Below the pieces are notes generated by a model. The model made no database searches, was not told where the DNA came from, and was given only the letters and a program-made list of their open reading frames with translations. Positions 53,235 to 61,747 of a stretch of DNA of 64,000 nucleotides are shown one piece after another. Made by a program: the position numbers and the translations under genes. Source of the DNA: Isochrysis galbana (Eukaryota; Haptophyta; Isochrysidales; Isochrysidaceae); the NCBI GenBank assembly GCA_018136815.1, contig CM030932.1, forward strand, positions 10,337,027-10,401,026, read 5' to 3'. Every line of letters begins with the position of its first letter. Positions within the stretch are counted from its first letter, which is position 1.

Positions 53235-55637
53235 CTAGTAGCTGCCCACCCCCTGCTTAGGAGCGGACGTCTCCGACGTCTCGTCGTCTGCCGCCACCAA
53301 GCGCGACACTCCATCAGCGTCTTTGTGGTTCGCGCCAGGTTTGTGCTCGACGGTAAAGCGGTACTCGGACAACTTGAGCGCCCATCGCATCAAGCGCGAC
53401 GCCGGCCCACCCTGGACGGTGTCCTTCATGGTGTGCAACCAACGGAGCGCTTGGTGATCGATGACGAGGCGAAAGTGCCGGCCCCAAAGGTACGGTCGCC
53501 AAGTGCGAATGCTTTCCAGGGCGGCGAGAAGCTCCACCTCGGTGGTGGTCCAATGACGCTCCGCGGCGGTGAGGCGGCGACCGTAATACGCGACGACATG
53601 CTCGTGCCCATGATCGTCGACTTGCGACAGAATACCACCAATACCCAGGGTACTGGCCGCGTCCGTTTTGACGATGAACTCTTTGTCGTGACGAGGCGCC
53701 GCCAACACTGGAGCAGACGTGATGAGCTCGATGAGGCGACGGATCGCTGTCTGACACTCAGGTGACTGAGAGACGGTAGCCACATCGACGCCCGTACGAG
53801 TAAGGTCGGTGAGAGGTGCCGCGACGTGCGCGAAACCCTTGATGAACCGACGGTAGTACGAGCAAAGACCGAGAAACGAGCGGACCTTTTCGAGCGAATT
53901 GATGTGACGTGGATCAATCGAGCGTACCGCCTCGACTTTCTTGGGGTCCATCTCGAGACCACGACGAGAAACGACGTGCCCAAGGTACTCGCCCTTGATA
54001 GCGAACAAGATGCACTTGGAGGCCTTACACGAGAGACCGGCCCACCGGAGGCGCTCGAGGACGAGATCGAGACGGTGAAGCATTTGCTCGAATGAGGCGT
54101 CGATGCGTTCTTCGAGCGTGCTGCCTGTACCTGTCGACCAAATCCCGATGTCGTCCAGGTACGGCATGCAAATTTCCCATGCGAGGCCTTGGAGCACCGC
54201 GTCCATGAGACGACACATGTAGGAAGGGCCGGATTGGACGCCGAACGGGAGGTAATTGAACTCGTACTTCTGGCGGTGGGTGCAGAACGCCGTGATGGGT
54301 TTGTCCTCCTCCTTGATGGGCAGACACCAGAAGCCGGAGGCGAGATCGAGCAAGCAGAGAAAGAGAGAATCTCGAGAACCTTGGCCTCGGGATAGACGAT
54401 CGATAGCTTCGACGGTGAGCGGTAGAGGGCTGTCCGAGATGCGAAGCTTCGAGTTCGTGTCCCGATAGTCGACGCAGAAGCGAACGGATCCATCTTTCTT
54501 ACCGACGAGAACAACCCGCGAAGCCCATGGCGAATTGGACTTACGAATGATGCCCGCCGCCTCCATCTCAGCGACGTGCTTGTCGACGATGGCGCGGCCC
54601 TCGTCACCCATCTTGGACGGAGCGTGTCGGTGGGCTGTAGCGCCGGGGAGGAGAGGCAGCTCGACCTCCATGACGTGCGTGTGCCGAGGGTTCTTCGGGT
54701 CGAGGGCGAACGCGTCGATATGCCGTGCCAGCAGGCAGCGTACGCGCTGCTTCTGGGACGGCGACAATTGCTTGTCGGGGTCAATGGTGATAGCGTCGAG
54801 GAGCGCGCGCTGTGCCTCGGTGAGCGAGGACTCGGGGTCGTCTCCATCACCGGCGACCGTCGACCGCGCCTCGTGCAGCTTGTACTCGATGTGGGCTGAC
54901 GCCACCGGCGAGTACGCAGGAAGAGTTACCGGACGTGGCGCCAGGTTCCAGACCGTGATCAGCACCTCCCCCTCCGGAGTTGGGGTTTCGACGCTAGTGG
55001 CGACCATTGGAGGAGAATCGAGGCCGTCGCGGGGCGGTAGACGGTCGACGAGGATGGCGGAGTCGGGGTAGTTCTCGATGATCTCCAGCGGCAGGCGAAC
55101 GGAGAACGTACCCCTCGATCGCGAGGGGATAGTGATTGGCTGCCTGGTGTACAAAGCAAACTCTTTCGACGTGGATCCGTTTGCGAAGAGCGGCTCAACA
55201 TTAACGGCGGCAGACGAACGAGAAGGAGACAAAGGCGGACTGCGAGTGAAGTCGAGACGAGGGGGCGGCTCAAGCTCGGGATCGAGGGGCGGCAATGGAA
55301 TCGAAGACGGCATCGCCGGCGGCGACTCGCCGTGAGCCTGACAGGAGGAAACGTTGTCCGAGATAGGAACGAGCGACGACTCCTCTGCCCGTGGTGAGTC
55401 GGCGGAGATCACGGCGACAAGCGGTGCAGAGGAGAGACGAGGACGAGTGGAGACGAGGGACGGAACGCGACGATCGTCGACCATAAGGGTCAAGCGGCCA
55501 TCACGCCCAGCTTCCGGCGACAGTTCGATGCAAGCGGCGTATGCTTCCAGGAAATCGTTTCCTAGGAGAAGCATAGGCGCGCCTTCGACAACGAGGAAAC
55601 GGTGTCGGAATTCGACACCGGAGAGAGAGAAGACCAA
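53235..55637 (-). CDS. pol: Protease end, reverse transcriptase and RNase H of element C
   Basis: 800-codon undamaged frame. It starts within the protease (EGAPMLLLGNDFLEAY), then a spacer with ITIPSRSRGTFSVRLPLE (also in A/B), then RT: NSPWASRVVLVGKKDGSVRF, LLDLASGFWCLPIKEEDKP, GVQSGPSYMCRLMDAVLQG and MPYLDDIGIWS with the catalytic Asp pair. RNase H follows (TDAASTLGIGGILSQ; TEVELLAALESI), ending just after HKDADGVSRLVAADDE. The reverse transcriptase copies the element RNA and RNase H removes it. All key acidic residues are visible, so this part could still be active. Confidence 0.92.
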   Translation of the reverse strand: MVFSLSGVEFRHRFLVVEGAPMLLLGNDFLEAYAACIELSPEAGRDGRLTLMVDDRRVPSLVSTRPRLSSAPLVAVISADSPRAEESSLVPISDNVSSCQAHGESPPAMPSSIPLPPLDPELEPPPRLDFTRSPPLSPSRSSAAVNVEPLFANGSTSKEFALYTRQPITIPSRSRGTFSVRLPLEIIENYPDSAILVDRLPPRDGLDSPPMVATSVETPTPEGEVLITVWNLAPRPVTLPAYSPVASAHIEYKLHEARSTVAGDGDDPESSLTEAQRALLDAITIDPDKQLSPSQKQRVRCLLARHIDAFALDPKNPRHTHVMEVELPLLPGATAHRHAPSKMGDEGRAIVDKHVAEMEAAGIIRKSNSPWASRVVLVGKKDGSVRFCVDYRDTNSKLRISDSPLPLTVEAIDRLSRGQGSRDSLFLCLLDLASGFWCLPIKEEDKPITAFCTHRQKYEFNYLPFGVQSGPSYMCRLMDAVLQGLAWEICMPYLDDIGIWSTGTGSTLEERIDASFEQMLHRLDLVLERLRWAGLSCKASKCILFAIKGEYLGHVVSRRGLEMDPKKVEAVRSIDPRHINSLEKVRSFLGLCSYYRRFIKGFAHVAAPLTDLTRTGVDVATVSQSPECQTAIRRLIELITSAPVLAAPRHDKEFIVKTDAASTLGIGGILSQVDDHGHEHVVAYYGRRLTAAERHWTTTEVELLAALESIRTWRPYLWGRHFRLVIDHQALRWLHTMKDTVQGGPASRLMRWALKLSEYRFTVEHKPGANHKDADGVSRLVAADDETSETSAPKQGVGSY

Positions 55638-56512
55638 CGTGGCATAGCCGCGGGTACGGAGGGGTTACCATCCGGTCCGACAACGGCAGGTCGGTCCGAA
55701 GCATGTTCGAGCGAGACGCAAGCGTCACGGGGCAATGCAGCCAACAGCTCGGTGGTCACGACCGAGGGGCCGGCTCCCGTGTCCGCGAGAGTCTTGTTGA
55801 CGGCGAGGGCGGAATCGACGATATAACGAGTAGGGCCCGCGGCAGATTGACGACAAACGATAAGATCGCGAACATATAGGCAGTGACGGGGGTAGAGGCT
55901 CGGCGGCGTGTCGGAGACAAGCCTCGCCGGTACCTCCCTGGTCACAGAAGCGACAACAGCAGGAAGGCTGAGAGCAGGCGTGAAGCCCGAGGGAACGAAG
56001 GCGGCGTGCCGCTGCTTATGGTCGGCGATGACCTCAGCAACTGAGCGGCGAGCGGGGCGGTCGAGCGGAGGCAGCGGCGGATGCAGGTCTGGCAAGGCAC
56101 CCAAGCCTAGGCGAGATGGCGGTGTCGGAAGCAGAGCGAGGCGTTCCTGGCCGGACCAGGTTAGGCGCAAGGCGGCATGCCAGCCCTCCGGCGTGAACGT
56201 GTCCGGAAACGAAACGGAGGCGCACGTCTCTAAGAGAGGAGGCATCGGCACGAACGGCGACGAGGACGAGGGAGAGGGAGGGGAGCAAGGATCGGCAACG
56301 GCTCCTCCTCCACCGCAGACGAGTGAAGGCTGACTTCCGCATCGAGAGCCGACGCTAACGACGGAGACAACGGCAACCAGGCATACGATATCGAGCCTTG
56401 CGTCCCGCGTACCGCCGTCCATACACGCCAGCGGTTGCGGACCTTGCGAATCATCCGAGCGGGACGGACGGGTAACAACGACGAGCGGGGCGACCCTAGC
56501 CACGGCCGCCAC
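55562..56512 (-). pseudogene. Linker and aspartic protease of element C
   Basis: 316-codon frame. The first half is a Pro/Ser-rich linker with FPDTFTPEGWHAALRLTWSG. The second half has LYPRHCLYVRDLIVCRQSA and the retropepsin motif KTLADTGAGPSVVTTELLAA. Its frame differs from both neighbours. Comparison with element B, where methyltransferase, linker and protease DTG share one frame, suggests one base was lost on each side (near 56300 and 55658). The protease would cut the polyprotein, including releasing the methyltransferase. Confidence 0.82.
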
Positions 56513-58443
56513 TCCATATCAATCGCGGTGACACTCGAAACATTCGATGATTCGGAACTGGAACGAGCGTGAGCCGCCAATTGGCTTGATTGCAGGTCAC
56601 GAGCCTGAGATAGAAGAGAGGCGGCGGACGCGGCCGGACGATTCGGAGTACGGCGGCAGTAGTCCAGAACGACGGGCATCCATTGCATTGCCATCGCACC
56701 AGCTATGCCCACGTAAGTGCGGCTGCGCATCGAGCCGCGATGAGGGGACATGGGCAGGTTCGCCATAGCGTGCTCGCGACCAGGAACAATGCAAGTCGGC
56801 ACGAGCGGTGGGAGGCTAGGCGAAAGGTAGAGCCCCGTAGCCTTAGTGTGGCCCGTTCCATGTTGCCATGGATGGACGTATTGCGTAGCTTCCAGACCTC
56901 CGAGTAGCGATTTGGCGTAGTGGTGCATTTTCGGATTCTCCACCGCCAGAAACGGAGCCCTGGCGTTCAAGCGACGACGAAATTGAGCCGCGGCAGAGAT
57001 CGTATCGGACATACGCTGCGGGTTGGAGTGGATCCATCTCAAGCCAGCGTTCGAGAGATAGGTGCACGGCGGGTGCGCGATAATCAAGTCCCAACCAAGG
57101 TCTTGGACGAGATCGGCATCCCCGTCGAAGTGCGGAACGTAATCGACTTCAGACGGGAACAGATCGCACGTCGCCACATCCGCGCCAGCAAGCAGAAACA
57201 TGGACGAGACTACTCCACTCGTCTCGCCGATAACCAAGACGCAAGGAGGCGAGATGCCGTCGGTCTGCGCGGCCTCGACGTCACGCCTAATGTCGCCGAG
57301 CGTGGCACAAATGTCGTCGAAGTGGACGGGCAGTACCTGAGCCGGAGACTCAGCTGGTTGGCTAGGCCGAAGAACGAGCTGTGCCGCCTCGGCGATATCT
57401 TTCGGCGTTACGTGAGCGGCACCGTGGGCGGCGGCGCGTTGAAAAGCAAGATCGAGAACGTACGAGAGGGCCTCTCCCTCCTTCAAGGAAGGACGAGTGC
57501 GCGAGAGATGAACGAGCAAATCCTCAGCGGCCGGAATCAAAGTCAGGCGCACTGAAAGCTGGCAAAGCGGAACGACAGCGGAAACGGAAACGGGACTGCG
57601 TGTGACCGGAATCGACGGAGACGAAGCGGCTAATGTGCGAGCCATCCGAAGAGAACGGGACGCGGCAGCCAGAAGAGAATCGAACGAAAATAGAGCAGGC
57701 TGAGAACGGGACAATCGACGGAATGCGCGTTGTACGACGGAGGGCATGTTGGCGAATACCCCTCCGTCAGCGAACGATTCATCAGACGAGCTAGTCGGTA
57801 TCGGTCGCCAACCCAATCGGGTTGGCGCAACCATCGTAGGCGGCGCGAGCCAGCGACGAACAGCAAGGGTATAGGCCACCGTCCATCCGGAGGGGCTAAC
57901 CTCGCTGGCACGGCCAAGGCAGCTTAACGGCGAGTTTCGAGGGAACAAATCGGCCAGTCCATCCAGGATTTGACTGGCGACTGCAGACGGATCGGCAGCG
58001 ACGGGGCTCAAGGCAAGAGTTAGCGTTGAGCGCTCATAATCGAGAGCATTGAACGAATGATTCGAGGACGACGAGAGCGACGAAGGAGGTAGCGAACGAA
58101 CGGCGAGAGAGAACGGGACTCCCGGAGTCGAATCGTCCCCACCACATATAAGCAGATGAGGGTGACTCCGGATCGATTGAACGACTGAAACGAAGACGCG
58201 AATTTCGGGAACGACGGCATCGCAACCTAGGGTAACATCCCCAGGTTGGAAAGACAACAAGAAGGCTTTGCTCAGCCGTCCGAGGGACGGCGAGCTCGTA
58301 GATCGGAGAGGCGAAACGTTAGAGGTACGAAATGAAACGCGAAAGGGAGTGAGAGAAGTATCGAGAAGCGAGAGGGGTGGCGGTCCAGGCCGCCGAGGAA
58401 TCGAGAAGTCAACGAAGCATATGGCGGCGGCCTCGCCTATTCC
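56230..58443 (-). CDS. Phage-type cytosine DNA methyltransferase-like protein inside a gypsy element
   Basis: The frame is open from the codon after the gag UAG (58444-58446) to 56230, about 737 codons; there is no ATG near its start. Numbering from 58260, residues 338-535 (56655-57250) form the domain: VLVIGETSGVVSS (motif I, AdoMet binding), AGADVATCDLFPSE, GDADLVQDLGWDLIIAHPPC with PPC (396-399, motif IV with the catalytic Cys), PFLAVENPKMHHYAK (motif VI), TQYVHPWQHGTGHTKATGLY, and MRSRTYVGIAGAMAMQW. Order and wording match DNA cytosine methyltransferases common in phages and bacteria, not eukaryotic DNMT1/3. All motifs are intact. Residues 240-300 may be a histone-fold-like helix set. The rest is Ser/Pro-rich linker. 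Likely role: methylating element or host DNA in the nucleus; inferred only. Confidence 0.85.
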   Translation of the reverse strand, partial: GIGEAAAICFVDFSIPRRPGPPPLSLLDTSLTPFRVSFRTSNVSPLRSTSSPSLGRLSKAFLLSFQPGDVTLGCDAVVPEIRVFVSVVQSIRSHPHLLICGGDDSTPGVPFSLAVRSLPPSSLSSSSNHSFNALDYERSTLTLALSPVAADPSAVASQILDGLADLFPRNSPLSCLGRASEVSPSGWTVAYTLAVRRWLAPPTMVAPTRLGWRPIPTSSSDESFADGGVFANMPSVVQRAFRRLSRSQPALFSFDSLLAAASRSLRMARTLAASSPSIPVTRSPVSVSAVVPLCQLSVRLTLIPAAEDLLVHLSRTRPSLKEGEALSYVLDLAFQRAAAHGAAHVTPKDIAEAAQLVLRPSQPAESPAQVLPVHFDDICATLGDIRRDVEAAQTDGISPPCVLVIGETSGVVSSMFLLAGADVATCDLFPSEVDYVPHFDGDADLVQDLGWDLIIAHPPCTYLSNAGLRWIHSNPQRMSDTISAAAQFRRRLNARAPFLAVENPKMHHYAKSLLGGLEATQYVHPWQHGTGHTKATGLYLSPSLPPLVPTCIVPGREHAMANLPMSPHRGSMRSRTYVGIAGAMAMQWMPVVLDYCRRTPNRPAASAASLLSQARDLQSSQLAAHARSSSESSNVSSVTAIDMEWRPWLGSPRSSLLPVRPARMIRKVRNRWRVWTAVRGTQGSISYAWLPLSPSLASALDAEVSLHSSAVEEEPLPILAPLPLPRPRRRSCRCLLS

Positions 58444-61400
58444 CTAACGGCGGTTGCGGCCGAGGACGACGAGACGACGAAGGTAGGCGCGGTGGGCGTC
58501 GGGAATCTCCGACTCGCCCTCGCAAAGGAAGCGGATGAACGGTTGACAGTAGTACGGCGAATGGGCGCCATCGCCTGTCCCATATCGCCAATTGTCGGGG
58601 TGGTCGGGGCGAGCCGTATCGTGATCGGGAGGAGCGGGGCGGAAGGCGCAATAGGCACAGCCGGTGGCTGTGGTCCATACGCCGCCCTCAGACGTCGGGC
58701 GCTGCGTGCGAGGCACCTTCATGGACGCGTCGGTCGGACGAGCCCTAGCGAACGAAGCAGCCAGGTCAGCATGCCCACAGTAGCGTGACATCGGGTCGAA
58801 GTCAACCTTGGCGTTACGCCAAGATTCCAAATCCCACTTGGCACCCTCGGGATGGCCGAGGTTGTCCGCAGGCGGCGCGCAGCGGCGGCTCTTCTGCGAT
58901 GGCGGTGCGTCGAGAGGTGGGAGTCCACCCTCCAACTTGGGAGGCGGCTCCCTGGTGTGGTCGGTGCGTCCTTGATGGGAACGATCTCCATTGCGATTAT
59001 TTCGATTATCGGAACCGCGGCTGCTTCCGGAGTTGGCGGCCGTCGGTTTGTCACTCTTGTCCTGAGCCGTCTTCGACGAACCCAGGCGATCCTTGACCAT
59101 CCGGACGACGTCGTCGATGTGGGCAATCGTGAGCGGACCGTCCACTTGTTTGCTGCTCCGCGAAGCCTCCGCACGTGCCTGCTCGGCTGGAGCTAGCACC
59201 ATGCGCGCAATCGAGATGCAGGACAACGAGTGGTGTGGCGCGTCCCCTGCGGCAACTGCCTCAATACCACGCTTCCACGCCTTGAGGAACTCGAACGAGT
59301 TCTCCGCTCCCCGTGCGCGGTCGCTTTCGTCGGCCTTGACGCAGGAGTCGAATCGCTCGTTGATTTCGTGCGTGAAGGCTGGAAACTTGAAGACGTTAGC
59401 TGCCGTCACCGTTGGGTCGTTCATCTTGCGAACAAAGGCGTCGGTCACGCGAGTGGCCAGAGTCACTAAGTCCTCGCCCTCCGAGCGCGTGGTGCAACGG
59501 TCCCATTCCGCGGACGCAGTCTCTTTGGCGAAACCTTTTGCCCCGGCGGCGAATGATTGGTCGCACTTTGCGATCAGCACGTCGGCATGCAAGCACGGGT
59601 TAGCGCAGAGAACCGAGTCTCTAACCGCATCGAGAACATAGGCCATGATGCGAGGGTGGCCCTTCTTTGGATCGCGAGCGGCGAGGAGAAGGCCATTGAG
59701 AGCGTCCTGCCAGTCCACGCCCGAGGTGAGTGAGCCCTCGAGTGCGCGGATCAGTTGCATGCGGAATCCATCCCAGGAAGCTGCCGCCTTATTCGGATCG
59801 GTAGAGCGTAGGTCGGCGGGGAAGCGCAGCGACTGGAGGCTCTCGAGGCTAGACTTAGCATCGCGAGTGCCGCCCTTAGTGCGGACGAACGTACGAGCGC
59901 GCACCCATTTCGTGAGAGTGCGAGTCGTGTAAATGATGCGAGCATGCCAGGACTCACCAGATGGGACCTCACGGGCCGCCATCACCTGGTATTCGAGTGG
60001 GGCACTAGCGGAGTCGGAGTAGGCCTTGCCGTGGCGCCCATAGTGCCGTAGCCATTGCTCAAGAATGTCCGGCTCATCAGACAGGGCTGGGTCCGCGGGA
60101 GGAGCGGCGTGGCGCTTAGCGTGACGTCGACTCTCCCGGTTACTGTGCTGGCCTGACTTGGACTTAGAAGCGTGGGGGCGGAGAGATCGGCGAGAGTTAG
60201 AATGTAAACCTTCGGGGACCATCATAGACGGCCGTCCCTCCTTAGTATGATAACCTTTGCCTGAGGTAGCATAGTGGCTACCCTTGGCGCGGCAAGGCTT
60301 GCGGCGCGAGTCCGTAGATTCGGATGATCCGTCGGAATCCGAATCGCTGGTCGACGAGTAGTTGGACGAACGCGGGCTGGAGACCGGAGATGAGGACTGG
60401 GAGGACGATGAAGATGGGGAGCTATAGCGGCGGCGGCGGCGGGTCTTCTTCTTGTTTTTATGAGGCTTTTTAGATTTCGATGAGGAACGAGGGAGCGGCG
60501 GTGGCGGAGGCAAAACAACTTCGCCGCCATCATCGGATGGAGGTGGAGGCGGGCTGGCTTCCTGGACTGGAGCAGGAGGGAGTCGGCCCCGTTCGATCGC
60601 GCTGGTGACCGCGGCGAGCTGCTGTGAGAATTGTGCGGCCATAGCCTGCATGAGCTCGATGTAGCGCAGCTCGACGGGGTTGAGCCCCGGTGAAGCCGAA
60701 GAAGTTGGCGGCGGGACCGTAGCAGACGGTGGAGAAGGAGAGAGATGAAGAAGGGAGTCGGGCAGCAGGCCCGGGGCCTCTTCACGACGAGACGGCTGAC
60801 TTGGGGCGACCGAGGCGACCGAGAGGCGTTCGAGGGAGGCGTGATAGGGCTCGTAGGCGGCCTCCGAGTCCGATGGTAAGGGTGGTGGAGCCTCGAGGCA
60901 TGCGCTAGAAGAGGGGGGCTGGGTCCGCGGGAGGAGCGGCGTGGCGCTTAGCGTGACGTCGACTCTCCCGGTTACTGTGCTGGCCTGACTTGGACTTAGA
61001 AGCGTGGGGGCGGAGAGATCGGCGAGAGTTAGAATGTAAACCTTCGGGACCATCATAGACGGCCGTCCCTCCTTAGTATGATAACCTTTGCCTGAGGTAG
61101 CATAGTGGCTACCCTTGGCGCGGCAAGGCTTGCGGCGCGAGTCCGTAGATTCGGATGATCCGTCGGAATCCGAATCGCTGGTCGACGAGTAGTTGGACGA
61201 ACGCGGGCTGGAGACCGGAGATGAGGACTGGGAGGACGATGAAGATGGGGAGCTATAGCGGCGGCGGCGGCGGGTCTTCTTCTTGTTTTTATGAGGCTTT
61301 TTAGATTTCGATGAGGAACGAGGGAGCGGCGGTGGCGGAGGCAAAACAACTTCGCCGCCATCATCGGATGGAGGTGGAGGCGGGCTGGCTTCCTGGACTG

Positions 61401-61482
61401 GAGCAGGAGGGAGTCGGCCCCGTTCGATCGCGCTGGTGACCGCGGCGAGCTGCTGTGAGAATTGTGCGGCCATAGCCTGCAT
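58444..61482 (-). CDS. gag: Gag polyprotein of element C, with internal duplication
   Basis: 1012 codons from ATG at 61482 to UAG at 58444. The N-terminal module (QAMAAQFSQQLAAVTSAIER coiled coil, Pro block, basic KNKKKTRRRRR, Ser/Asp tract) occurs twice because of an 831 bp tandem duplication. The capsid-like helical core follows at roughly residues 470-780 (ILEQWLRHYGRHGK; SWDGFRMQLIRALEGSLTSG; DVLIAKCDQSFAAGAKGFA; CISIARMVLAPAEQARAEAS). The C-terminal part has Arg/Asn/Asp-rich nucleocapsid-like sequence and Cys/His sites (SRYCGHADLAASF; GCAYCAFRP; YYCQPFIRFLC) instead of a classic CCHC knuckle. The stop is a lone UAG; the next frame downstream is the same frame and carries the methyltransferase. 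Confidence 0.82.
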   Translation of the reverse strand: MQAMAAQFSQQLAAVTSAIERGRLPPAPVQEASPPPPPSDDGGEVVLPPPPPLPRSSSKSKKPHKNKKKTRRRRRYSSPSSSSSQSSSPVSSPRSSNYSSTSDSDSDGSSESTDSRRKPCRAKGSHYATSGKGYHTKEGRPSMMVPKVYILTLADLSAPTLLSPSQASTVTGRVDVTLSATPLLPRTQPPSSSACLEAPPPLPSDSEAAYEPYHASLERLSVASVAPSQPSRREEAPGLLPDSLLHLSPSPPSATVPPPTSSASPGLNPVELRYIELMQAMAAQFSQQLAAVTSAIERGRLPPAPVQEASPPPPPSDDGGEVVLPPPPPLPRSSSKSKKPHKNKKKTRRRRRYSSPSSSSSQSSSPVSSPRSSNYSSTSDSDSDGSSESTDSRRKPCRAKGSHYATSGKGYHTKEGRPSMMVPEGLHSNSRRSLRPHASKSKSGQHSNRESRRHAKRHAAPPADPALSDEPDILEQWLRHYGRHGKAYSDSASAPLEYQVMAAREVPSGESWHARIIYTTRTLTKWVRARTFVRTKGGTRDAKSSLESLQSLRFPADLRSTDPNKAAASWDGFRMQLIRALEGSLTSGVDWQDALNGLLLAARDPKKGHPRIMAYVLDAVRDSVLCANPCLHADVLIAKCDQSFAAGAKGFAKETASAEWDRCTTRSEGEDLVTLATRVTDAFVRKMNDPTVTAANVFKFPAFTHEINERFDSCVKADESDRARGAENSFEFLKAWKRGIEAVAAGDAPHHSLSCISIARMVLAPAEQARAEASRSSKQVDGPLTIAHIDDVVRMVKDRLGSSKTAQDKSDKPTAANSGSSRGSDNRNNRNGDRSHQGRTDHTREPPPKLEGGLPPLDAPPSQKSRRCAPPADNLGHPEGAKWDLESWRNAKVDFDPMSRYCGHADLAASFARARPTDASMKVPRTQRPTSEGGVWTTATGCAYCAFRPAPPDHDTARPDHPDNWRYGTGDGAHSPYYCQPFIRFLCEGESEIPDAHRAYLRRLVVLGRNRR
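60087..60917 (-). repeat. Tandem duplication in gag, copy 1
   Basis: About 831 bp repeated directly at 60918-61747. Both copies start at GCTGGGTCCGCGGGAGGAGC and end after GCATGCGCTAGAAGAGG. They differ by one G in TTCGGGGACC versus TTCGGGACC. Confidence 0.93.
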
Positions 61483-61747
61483 GAGCTCGATGTAGCGCAG
61501 CTCGACGGGGTTGAGCCCCGGTGAAGCCGAAGAAGTTGGCGGCGGGACCGTAGCAGACGGTGGAGAAGGAGAGAGATGAAGAAGGGAGTCGGGCAGCAGG
61601 CCCGGGGCCTCTTCACGACGAGACGGCTGACTTGGGGCGACCGAGGCGACCGAGAGGCGTTCGAGGGAGGCGTGATAGGGCTCGTAGGCGGCCTCCGAGT
61701 CCGATGGTAAGGGTGGTGGAGCCTCGAGGCATGCGCTAGAAGAGGGA
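60918..61747 (-). repeat. Tandem duplication in gag, copy 2
   Basis: The second unit lacks one G (near 61048), which puts the repeat-junction part of the protein in another frame. Near-identity shows the duplication is very recent or an assembly artefact. Confidence 0.93.

Noticed and set aside
58444-59641. Plus-strand frames opposite gag and methyltransferase of element C
   Set aside because: They are complements of the strongly supported minus-strand genes.
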